Source: an uncultured Bacteroidota bacterium (lineage in GTDB: Bacteria; Bacteroidota; Bacteroidia; Chitinophagales; Chitinophagaceae). Taken from it: a stretch of 64,000 nucleotides of DNA. A program made the position numbers and the translations under genes. Position 1 is the stretch's first letter. Every line of letters begins with the position of its first letter. Shown in pieces: positions 54,780-62,537 of the stretch. The stretch covers positions 179,150-243,149 of the forward strand of contig CAISPO010000003.1 of NCBI GenBank assembly GCA_903887415.1, given 5' to 3'. The notes beneath the pieces were generated by a model, which had not been told where the DNA came from, did not search any database, and saw nothing but the letters and a program-made list of their open reading frames with translations.

Positions 54780-55526
54780 TCAATTTGCAATTTTCTGTAT
54801 TAATTCATCTTTTTTCCGGGAGGACACTTCCGCGGTATTTCCTGACTTCATTACCAGCTTATATCCATCCTTTCGCTCGAATTTTTTAATATGATCGAGG
54901 TTTACAAGGAAAGATTTGTGGGTACGGAAGAAATTTTTGCCCGATATCATATCTTCAATGAAACCAAGATTTTTTGAGGATATGATCTTTTCGCCTTGCG
55001 AAGTATAGATCAATGTATAGTTAGCCTCCGCAATGCAAGTTTCAATTTCAGCCTTATGGATAATGACGAACCCATCCAGCGTGGGGATTGTAATTTTTCC
55101 CCGTGCTACCGGGTTATTCAGATTATATAATAGCGCTTCAAGCCGTTGCTTATACCACGAAAAATTCTTCTTTTTATTGAATTTCTGAACAGCAGCGACC
55201 AGGTCGTCCGCCACAATAGGCTTAAGCAGGTATTCAAGGCACGAACACCTGATCGCCTGCAGGCAATACTGATCGTATGCTGTTGTGAAAATGATCTCGA
55301 AATTAGGATCTTGTATCTGCTGCAGAAAGCTAAATGCAGTCTCTCCGTTATTCAGCTCAATATCTAAAAACACGATCTCCGGCTGGCCAGAAACAACTGC
55401 GTCAACAGCCTTGCTTACTGTATTGCAAACCTCATACACATAAACTTCCTTACAGTGATTTTTAATTAGCTGCATCAGCGAGTTTGCGGCTTTCTCTTCA
55501 TTTTCTACAATAAGCGCTTTTATCAT
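54780..55526 (-). CDS. LytTR-family response regulator
   Basis: A 248-residue cytosolic regulator. The receiver domain (about 1-120) has the acidic EN pair (ALIVENEEKAANSL), the phosphoacceptor Asp in IVFLDIELNNGE, Thr in IIFTTAYDQYC and Lys in YLLKPIVADDL. A LytTR DNA-binding domain fills about 145-245 (GKITIPTLDGFVIIHKAEIETCIAEANYTLIYTSQGEKIISSKNLGFIEDMISGKNFFRTHKSFLVNLDHIKKFERKDGY). Its start overlaps the kinase stop (ATGA), so both are translationally coupled and form one two-component system. Targets are unknown; no LytTR site could be assigned. Confidence 0.93.
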   Translation of the reverse strand: MIKALIVENEEKAANSLMQLIKNHCKEVYVYEVCNTVSKAVDAVVSGQPEIVFLDIELNNGETAFSFLQQIQDPNFEIIFTTAYDQYCLQAIRCSCLEYLLKPIVADDLVAAVQKFNKKKNFSWYKQRLEALLYNLNNPVARGKITIPTLDGFVIIHKAEIETCIAEANYTLIYTSQGEKIISSKNLGFIEDMISGKNFFRTHKSFLVNLDHIKKFERKDGYKLVMKSGNTAEVSSRKKDELIQKIAN

Positions 55527-57682
55527 GTCAATATTTCTTCATAGTTAACAAATACTATTGTTACTCTTGTTCCTGCAGCGTTGCCGTCATCGTTTGTTTT
55601 ATCATGTATTTCAATGCTGTATTTTTTCTTTATTTCTCTTTTTTGCTCCTGGAGGGCCGCGCGGGCCTGAGCTAGTTCTGTACCTATCGAAATATGATCC
55701 CGGGATTTATTTTTTTCGGCTGCGGCTCTGCCGATACCGTTATCATCAATGATACAAGTCAGCGCTTCAGTGCCCCCAATATCAGCCAGGCTGAAGGAAA
55801 TAGATAAAAACCCTCTTTCCGTTAGCGGTTGTAAGCCATGTTTTATTGCGTTTTCCGCAAAGGGCTGAATGAGCATCGGTGGTATGGTTTCAAAATCAGT
55901 GTCTATTTGTTCGTTAACAGTTACAGAATGGTTGAATGAATGATTATGCCGCATTGCTTCCAGTTCCAGGTAGTTGTTTAAAAACTGTATTTCCTCTTTC
56001 AGCTTTACCGTGTCTTTGCGTGAATGCTCCAGGGTAAGCCTTGACAGTTGCGCAAAGTCGCGTAAATAACGTACCGCGTTCGTTTTATCTTCTTGGAGTA
56101 TCAGGCTTTGGATACTCGCCAGCGAATTAAAAATAAAATGCGGGTTCATCTGTGCCTGCAGCGCCTGGGCTTGCACATTTACCAGTTGCTCTTCCAGGTT
56201 ATTTTTGAGCGTCGCTTCCAGTGAAATGTTTTTTCGCAGCTGGCTTGTTATTTTCTGCCTTTGCAATAAGTATAAGACGAGAAATAAAACAACGAGCAAT
56301 AACACGGCCGATACCGCACCGAAAATAATTTTCGACTGCTTTATTTCTGCTTGTTTCTTTTCATTGTCACTTTTAAGCAGGCTAATCTGAAAGTCGGTTT
56401 TCATGCTGTCTTCAAATTCTTTTTGCCTGTTCTCCATCCCTGCTATTTTTTTTGCGCTCGCCAATGAGAACAGCGAGTCCTTGACAACCATGGCTGCATC
56501 GGCGCTTTCCAAGGCTTTCTTATAATTGCCGGAGAGCTTGTATGCCTTCTCCAATTGTTCGTAGCAATTCCGCATTATTTCAGGGGCGTCTAATTGCTTA
56601 GCGCTGTCCCTGGCGCGCAGCAGATAGGCGACCGCAAGGTCCAAACGAGCCTGTCTCCCTGCCGGTATTTTTTCTTGCCCGCCCACCGGCACACCGTTAA
56701 CATGCATGGCATTGCCTGGCGCTGTTACATTAAAGTTATTGTATGAACGGGGATGTTTTGCCGTATCGGCCGCGAGCTCCAGGCAAGCATTTCCTGTTTG
56801 CTCCAATGCCCAGGCGGCTTCATTCCTGTCGCCGATTTCTTCGGCCATATAGAACGCACGCTTGGTATAGGTAATAGCAGCAGGGTAATTTCCTTCCTTT
56901 GCGTAAGTATCTCCTATATTGCCGGTATATATTGCGGCGCCTCTTTTATCGCCATTTTCCTCGGCAACCTTCAGGGCCTTAAAATTGTACTCCAGCGACA
57001 TGCTGTAATTTCCCTGCTGGAAATAAAGCGTAGCAATATTGCCGCTGTTGATAGCCACCCCGCCTATGTCGCCTCGCTCTTCTTCCATTTTCAGCGCCTT
57101 CAAATCATATTCCAGCGCTTTGGCATAATCACCCTGTTCCTCATAAATAATACCGATATCGCCGGTATTGCGCGCCACGCCTTCCTTGTCGCCAATTTCA
57201 TCTTGTATTTTTATGGCTTTATAAAAATATTCGAGTGCCCGTGCATAGTAGCCTTGTTGCCAGTAAACTATGCCGATATTGCCGGTAATAGTTCCGACAC
57301 CTTTTTTGTACGCTATTTCTTCATCAATGGTAAGCGCTGTGGCGTAATATTGTAATGCTTTGGTGTAATCGGCTTTTCGCCAATAATGTACTCCCAAAAC
57401 ACTGAATGAAGCTGCAATGCCCTTCTTCCAACCCAGTTTCACGCATAGCGCAGAATCCTGCCGTCCGTATTTAATGCCCTCCTCATTGCTGATGTTTTGG
57501 TACATAGAGGATATGCTGTTCAGGATTTTAGCCTTGCCGGTATCATCCTTTTGCTTCTGCAGTTCCTTGAGCATAGAGTCTATAAGCGCCTGTCCGCGTA
57601 GCGGCGCAGCCTGGAGCGCGCCCCCAGCCCATCCGAAGGAAGAAAGTACAGAGATGAACAGAAGTGTGAAAACCTTTTTCAC
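55523..57682 (-). CDS. TPR sensor histidine kinase (LytS/YehU-like His_kinase)
   Basis: A 719-residue protein from GTG 57682, which opens a normal signal peptide (MKKVFTLLFISVLSSFGWAGGALQA); the TTG at 57721 would add 13 residues. A periplasmic sensor of about seven tetratricopeptide repeats fills 35-300 (NIGIVYWQQGYYARALEYFYKAIKIQDEIGDKEGVARNTGDIGIIYEEQGDYAKALEY...), followed by a helical linker. One membrane span follows (IIFGAVSAVLLLVVLFLVLYLL, about 465-486). The cytosolic part has the His_kinase domain with the phosphorylated His in QAQMNPHFIFNSLASIQSLI and an HATPase region (MLIQPFAENAIKHGLQPL ... IIDDNGIGR). It is the sensor partner of the LytTR regulator. Ligand unknown. Confidence 0.9.
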   Translation of the reverse strand: MKKVFTLLFISVLSSFGWAGGALQAAPLRGQALIDSMLKELQKQKDDTGKAKILNSISSMYQNISNEEGIKYGRQDSALCVKLGWKKGIAASFSVLGVHYWRKADYTKALQYYATALTIDEEIAYKKGVGTITGNIGIVYWQQGYYARALEYFYKAIKIQDEIGDKEGVARNTGDIGIIYEEQGDYAKALEYDLKALKMEEERGDIGGVAINSGNIATLYFQQGNYSMSLEYNFKALKVAEENGDKRGAAIYTGNIGDTYAKEGNYPAAITYTKRAFYMAEEIGDRNEAAWALEQTGNACLELAADTAKHPRSYNNFNVTAPGNAMHVNGVPVGGQEKIPAGRQARLDLAVAYLLRARDSAKQLDAPEIMRNCYEQLEKAYKLSGNYKKALESADAAMVVKDSLFSLASAKKIAGMENRQKEFEDSMKTDFQISLLKSDNEKKQAEIKQSKIIFGAVSAVLLLVVLFLVLYLLQRQKITSQLRKNISLEATLKNNLEEQLVNVQAQALQAQMNPHFIFNSLASIQSLILQEDKTNAVRYLRDFAQLSRLTLEHSRKDTVKLKEEIQFLNNYLELEAMRHNHSFNHSVTVNEQIDTDFETIPPMLIQPFAENAIKHGLQPLTERGFLSISFSLADIGGTEALTCIIDDNGIGRAAAEKNKSRDHISIGTELAQARAALQEQKREIKKKYSIEIHDKTNDDGNAAGTRVTIVFVNYEEILT

Positions 57683-57982
57683 AAATGATTGTTTGGGAGA
57701 AAGATATAAAAAGTTGTTCAAACCTTGATGCCTGAATCACAGTCATTAATGAGTAAGCATTGGTGCCAGTCCCTTTTCTTGAGTGGACAATTTACGTTCA
57801 TACATTAAAACTGCACTTTCATCCTTGTAAATGATGCCTTGATACAATTACTACCGTCAGAAAATTTTCGGAATTTATTTTTGAATCAGTCGCTGATTCA
57901 ATCGGAAAAACGTCTTTTAGCAGGGCAACAATGCACTAAAATATTTTTCATTAAAAAAACGCTCTAATAAAAATACATTATT

Positions 57983-60478
57983 ATGAAACGCGTATTGATC
58001 CTTATAGCAGTTACATTATTTGCTGCTCAACTGCATGCCCAAAATGGCTTCACTGACAAAGCAGAAGCAAAGAATCTTTTAGTTAATGGACAAAGAGACG
58101 GTAAGTGGGTCATATACTTTGATTCTCTATGGAAAGAAACTACGCGAGACAATGCTACCTATTACAGGTTAACGGAATTTAAGGATGGGAAAGAAAATAG
58201 CATCAGGCATGATTATTATTTATCTGGCCAGTTGCAAGGGGTGGAAGAGTATATTAACGGAGAGTGGCAATTAAGCAATGAGGAAGATACAAGTGAAGAT
58301 AAAAACGCAGGTAAAGAGAAAAATGGAATACTAAGCAGGGCAATACCCTCTTTTTTAAAGCGGAAAGATAAGGACGATCCAGACACAGCTAATGTAGCTA
58401 TTGATACCGGTACGGCCATTGCTGATAATGGTAAAATGAAGAAAGAGAAAAATGGCCTACTAAGCAGGGCAATACCCTCTTTTATGAAAAGGATTGATAA
58501 AGGCGATGCGGTTAGTGATGTGCCAGCAACATCCGTACCTGCTCCTATGTTGCCAGGTAAAGGCCAGCCAACGCTTGGTATTGGCATGTTCACTGATGTT
58601 GTCGAAAATCATCCTTTCAGTTTCGACATGTACCGTTTCTTCAAAGCCAACCCCATAAAAGGGCGCGATGGCAATAACATGAAAGTGAAACTGGCCGGCC
58701 ACCCCGGCATCACAGATTACTATATTACGGGCAAAATATCATACACCTATACCGATCTGACACAGGGAGGCAATAAGGGTGATAAGATAACCTACCAGAA
58801 AAATCATAACGGACTCTGGGACAATAACCTTTACTATTTCTTTGAGTGCAGGCTGTACAAGGGCACAAACCTCATTAAGATATACACAGATACTTTTAGA
58901 AAAGGCGTATTAGATCAGGAAAAGGGATGGTATTGTCTTTACTGGGGAGCCGAGCACTGGGGGCAAACAGGAACTGAGGCGGATTTTTCCGGCAAGACAC
59001 CCAAAGGTCTTTTTGGTGTCAGGATATGGCCCCTTACCTATGTATCGTCCATTATCTACCGTGAAGTATACAGCCTTGTTAATGGCAATATGCCGGCCGA
59101 GCAATTAAGCCCTGTAAATTCTGTAGAAGAAACCTGGCAATTCAAGAACAGCAATTATGGAGTTTGCTGGGCGATAGGTGATGCAGCGCGGGACGCATTG
59201 ACGCTAAAATGGGAGCGGAAAAAGGGAAGCTACAATGACAGGCAATACATAAATAGCCTGTATGATGCAAACGACAGTGACTTAAAATACAACACCTCCC
59301 TTTCCTATCCGCCACGTGCAGAACAAAAAAATGGCGATGAGGGCTGGGATGACCCCACTGCATACTTCCCCGGCACATTGATCAATTATGTGCCTTATGG
59401 TGCAATCATTCATGATTCCTTGCTGCTGAAAGAGCACTACGCCCCTCACCCAGATTTCGACACATCTACTCTTGATACACTCATCAGTTGCTTGTCGGAA
59501 TACTACGAAAACTACAAGTTTGGCACCAAGCCGGAGAACACTAAATATCTTTACAATTACAAAAGTTATGACAGGAACTATGAAAGCTTCATGAACATGA
59601 TGTATGGCAAGCATAAGCGCCCTGGCAACTGTCTTACACTACTGTATATCGCCAGGAAGTTTGCCGCCTCAGGAGATTATAACGCATCCAACCTTGTATA
59701 TCAGCAGGTAATACTTGAATCAGGCACTATGCTGTCAAGCCGCACTGTCGCTGAGCGCTTCAAAGAATATGCTTACAATGGAATGATCTGGAATGCCGGG
59801 CAACAAAACCACAAAGAATATAAAGATCTGATCTCTATCCCCAATGATATTTTGTACAGCTATCTCAACTCTCCTATAGCTAAAAAAGCTGACGCTGATT
59901 ACCGTAAAGACATATCAAAATTAACAGGCTTCATATCCGACATGGCGGATGAACAAAAAAAGATCAACAGGCAGGCATGGATTGGCGCCGCGGTTGGGGT
60001 AGCCGGCGCTGTTGCCGCGAATGCAGGCAGCTTGTCGAGCGCCTCCACCAGCTCCGATTTTTCTGCAGCCTTAAGCAACGTAACCAGCACTGCTGGCGAC
60101 AATGTAAATGAAGTGGAAAGGCAGGCAGCAATGAAAAGGGCGAGCATGGAGCATACCATAGCACTGGCCAACATACGAGGCAAAACCGCAGTACTGGCAA
60201 ATGCAGATGAGCTCAGCGCAGACAATAGCTATGCTGCCCAGGAAGTATTGTATTGGCTACAGCTATACCCAAAAAGCCAAATGATTATGGATGCGCTCCG
60301 CAAATACAGTAGTGATAAACCCATTTTGAGAGGCCTGCTTAGTGATTATAAAAACTCAACAGACGACAATGCCAGGTCAACCTTGATCGCACTATGCAAA
60401 CAACTAAAAAAAATAGAAAAAACTATCTGCAAATATGAACTGACAGGAGTGCAGATACCCGCTGATGTGATATTTTAA
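57983..60478 (+). CDS. Large secreted protein of unknown function
   Basis: An 831-residue protein with a signal peptide (MKRVLILIAVTLFAAQLHAQ). Residues 30-90 look like a MORN-type unit (NLLVNGQRDGKWVIYFDSLWKETTRDNATYYRLTEFKDGKENSIRHDYYLSGQLQG). A 45-residue segment is duplicated in tandem (KEKNGILSRAIPSFLKRKDK and KEKNGLLSRAIPSFMKRIDK, about 112-175). The long middle part (about 200-560) is beta-rich with many aromatic residues and is not a family I know. The C-terminal part has a Gly/Ala membrane-like stretch (AWIGAAVGVAGAVAANAGSL, about 665-684) and helical repeats. The stop is 11 bp before the next gene, so the two form an operon; they may act together at the cell envelope. Confidence 0.78.
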   Translation: MKRVLILIAVTLFAAQLHAQNGFTDKAEAKNLLVNGQRDGKWVIYFDSLWKETTRDNATYYRLTEFKDGKENSIRHDYYLSGQLQGVEEYINGEWQLSNEEDTSEDKNAGKEKNGILSRAIPSFLKRKDKDDPDTANVAIDTGTAIADNGKMKKEKNGLLSRAIPSFMKRIDKGDAVSDVPATSVPAPMLPGKGQPTLGIGMFTDVVENHPFSFDMYRFFKANPIKGRDGNNMKVKLAGHPGITDYYITGKISYTYTDLTQGGNKGDKITYQKNHNGLWDNNLYYFFECRLYKGTNLIKIYTDTFRKGVLDQEKGWYCLYWGAEHWGQTGTEADFSGKTPKGLFGVRIWPLTYVSSIIYREVYSLVNGNMPAEQLSPVNSVEETWQFKNSNYGVCWAIGDAARDALTLKWERKKGSYNDRQYINSLYDANDSDLKYNTSLSYPPRAEQKNGDEGWDDPTAYFPGTLINYVPYGAIIHDSLLLKEHYAPHPDFDTSTLDTLISCLSEYYENYKFGTKPENTKYLYNYKSYDRNYESFMNMMYGKHKRPGNCLTLLYIARKFAASGDYNASNLVYQQVILESGTMLSSRTVAERFKEYAYNGMIWNAGQQNHKEYKDLISIPNDILYSYLNSPIAKKADADYRKDISKLTGFISDMADEQKKINRQAWIGAAVGVAGAVAANAGSLSSASTSSDFSAALSNVTSTAGDNVNEVERQAAMKRASMEHTIALANIRGKTAVLANADELSADNSYAAQEVLYWLQLYPKSQMIMDALRKYSSDKPILRGLLSDYKNSTDDNARSTLIALCKQLKKIEKTICKYELTGVQIPADVIF

Positions 60479-60489
60479 ATCTGAAAACC

Positions 60490-61866
60490 ATGAGAGACCT
60501 CACGATTCTCAACATCCGAATTCTGATACTGCTATCATTGTTGTTATGTTCAATTAATGAAGTATCGGCACAGCAATATCCCGGTGCATATGGGCAATTG
60601 TATTTTACCAAAGAAGCGGCAGACCAATCTTTTCGTGATAAAAATGCATATGACCAAAAAAACGCTGCCGAAGATGCAAAATTAAATGCCCAAAACAATC
60701 AATTAAGAAACAATATTTCAGGCAAACTCACTGAGAATTCAGGCAAAATTCAGCCGCAATTGCAGGCAATGATTGATATGTTGACAAACTGCAGACCGGA
60801 AATACTGAAGATTTGCACTGGAGGCGGCCCAGGGCTTGACTGGTTAATCGAAAGTACGAAAATGCAAAAAAATCACCCCAGCGAATATGTAAATTGGACC
60901 ACAAGTCACATGCCCCCAGCGACTTCATTACAATGCGTACAAAACGCTTTAGATAAGTGTCAGTGCTGTTCTAAATTTTCCGGCGGGAAAGGTAACGCTT
61001 TACAGACCGGCACCCAGCAAGCACAGTACGACCAAGGCACGGCCGACTTAAACACTATGGGCCAGAGTATTAACACCGGCTTGCAGAAAGCAGGTGAAAA
61101 GCAAACACAGGAAATGGCTAAAGACAATCAGCAAATTCTTAAGAAATTCAACAATAGTGGCACTTATACAAAAACGGCAAAGCCGGAATTAAATGCTTCC
61201 GCTTTAGGAGATGATGACGATGATAAGCCGGTGGCTCAAAAACCAGCAGATAATAACAAAAAATTTATGGACTCGGTAAGAGCAAAGCAAATGATTTATG
61301 ATGATGCGAAGGAAGAATACAGAAATTCCATGGAAAGCAAAGCGGCCAGGCTGAACAAAACTGATATGACATGTAAAGATGGCGTTTACGTTTCAGACGA
61401 TGTAAGCAACGCACCCCGTTCTGAATTTCACTCAAAGTACAGCATACGGCACGAGGCATACTGGAGTGCATGGATACAGCTTACAAATGATGTTAAGATA
61501 CGTTATTCCAAAAAAGTTGTCTGTCGCCCATCGGCCGCAGAAATACTTGCGCCTGGTTATGATGTCGGACTGAATTTAGCGGCCGATATCGGCGGCAATA
61601 TACACAGGTATGCTATGGAAGACGCTTTTGACTACGGCTTTATACAGTTGTGGAATACTAGCAGCAAAACCATTGATGCTAAAATCAAGTACACTACTGA
61701 AACTGTTGACCTTAGAACAAAAGAATCTGTTCCATATGAATCTTCAGAAACATTGTACCTTGAACCTAACCAATTACAGGATGAGGATCTTGGCAACTGG
61801 TATATTGGCTGCCGTCTGCTCCGTGTTGTGATAGAGGATTATTGTGTCAAGAGTGGCTATTATTGA
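60490..61866 (+). CDS. Secreted protein of unknown function, second gene of operon
   Basis: A 458-residue protein with a signal peptide (about residues 1-27, LILLSLLLCSINEVSAQ). The N-terminal mature part is helical and Gln/Asn/Lys-rich (AADQSFRDKNAYDQKNAAEDAKLNAQNNQLRNNISGKL). A Cys-containing part follows (MLTNCRPEILKICTGGGPGLDWL, SLQCVQNALDKCQCCSKFSGGKG; about 95-165), then an Asp-rich spacer (GDDDDDKP). The C-terminal domain (about 285-458; YSIRHEAYWSAWIQLTNDVKIRYSKKVVCRP, YGFIQLWNTSSKTIDAKIKYTTETVDLRTKESVPYESSETLYLEPNQ) looks like a beta-sandwich. No family recognised. Linked to the preceding gene by an 11-bp gap. Confidence 0.78.
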   Translation: MRDLTILNIRILILLSLLLCSINEVSAQQYPGAYGQLYFTKEAADQSFRDKNAYDQKNAAEDAKLNAQNNQLRNNISGKLTENSGKIQPQLQAMIDMLTNCRPEILKICTGGGPGLDWLIESTKMQKNHPSEYVNWTTSHMPPATSLQCVQNALDKCQCCSKFSGGKGNALQTGTQQAQYDQGTADLNTMGQSINTGLQKAGEKQTQEMAKDNQQILKKFNNSGTYTKTAKPELNASALGDDDDDKPVAQKPADNNKKFMDSVRAKQMIYDDAKEEYRNSMESKAARLNKTDMTCKDGVYVSDDVSNAPRSEFHSKYSIRHEAYWSAWIQLTNDVKIRYSKKVVCRPSAAEILAPGYDVGLNLAADIGGNIHRYAMEDAFDYGFIQLWNTSSKTIDAKIKYTTETVDLRTKESVPYESSETLYLEPNQLQDEDLGNWYIGCRLLRVVIEDYCVKSGYY

Positions 61867-61951
61867 GTAAACGATAACTCAGTTTGGCGTATGTCTCACA
61901 GCACTTTATCCCAGCTATTCAAGTTTCTGCGGCGGGAAATACCTATACACC

Positions 61952-62196
61952 TCACCCCTGGGCGAGAATGCGGATCACCATGATTTTTGGATGGATATAT
62001 TCAACGCCAATGCGCCAATCGCCTAAACGAATACGGTAGTAGTCCTCCCCCCTTTCTTCTGCCCTTCCATTTTCCGGTAGTCGGTACCTGATTGCTCCAG
62101 GCTCTTAGCTGCTTCCAGTTGCGAGATAAGCTTTTCAACGGCCTTTGGTTTCGTCTCCAGGTCCTTCAAAAAAGACCGGGTAATGATTACTTCCAT
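61952..62196 (-). pseudogene. RelE/ParE-superfamily toxin, frameshifted in a six-G tract
   Basis: The minus strand encodes MEVIITRSFLKDLETKPKAV...LEAAKSLEQSGTDYRKMEGQKK from ATG 62196. After a run of six G (C6 at 62047-62052) the frame runs into a stop 11 codons later. Shifting the frame after the run restores EDYYRIRLGDWRIGVEY and HPKIMVIRILAQG to a TGA at 61952, the typical C-terminal half of a RelE/ParE toxin (YRIR.GDYRI motif). One base added, or two removed, in the G run repairs it. It overlaps the antitoxin gene by 10 bp. The defect may be a real inactivation, an off-state of a variable tract, or a sequencing error. Confidence 0.8.
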
Positions 62197-62483
62197 TTCT
62201 TCATCTCTTTTCTGAATTCATCCGCAGAAATAGTTTCATCGTCCTTTTCGGCACGCAGCAATTGCAGCATCAGGTAGTCTTCCACATCCTCCTTTTCTAT
62301 GATGCCCATAAGCTTAACAACATCATCTGTGCTCCAGTTGCCACGCTGTTTCTTTGCAGAAAAAGTAGCAGGGGTCAATCCCATTTTTTTACTCAGATAG
62401 TCATTCCTGTAGCCACTCACATCTATTAGTTCCGGCAAAAACTGAACGAGGGTTTTATAATTATTCGCAATGCTCAATAACAT
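62187..62483 (-). CDS. HTH antitoxin-like protein of a toxin-antitoxin pair
   Basis: A 98-residue protein. A helix-turn-helix (SGYRNDYLSKKMGLTPATFSAKKQRGNWSTDDVVKLMGII, about 24-62) is followed by a short acidic helical tail (EKEDVEDYLMLQLLRAEKDDETISADEFRKEMKKW), the usual layout of an antitoxin that represses its own operon and binds the toxin. It precedes the RelE-like reading frame and overlaps its start by 10 bp, the usual order of antitoxin first. A palindrome tttagctaaa at 62514-62523, about 30 bp upstream of the ATG, could be its operator. Confidence 0.75.
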   Translation of the reverse strand: MLLSIANNYKTLVQFLPELIDVSGYRNDYLSKKMGLTPATFSAKKQRGNWSTDDVVKLMGIIEKEDVEDYLMLQLLRAEKDDETISADEFRKEMKKWK

Positions 62484-62513
62484 TTCTGTTGATTTTAAAA
62501 AAAAATACGAATA

Positions 62514-62523
62514 TTTAGCTAAA
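62514..62523. promoter_or_regulatory. 10-bp palindrome upstream of the antitoxin gene
   Basis: tttagctaaa is a perfect palindrome 31 bp before the antitoxin ATG, preceded by an A/T-rich region; candidate autoregulatory operator. Confidence 0.35.
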
Positions 62524-62537
62524 CAATAAAACGAAAC

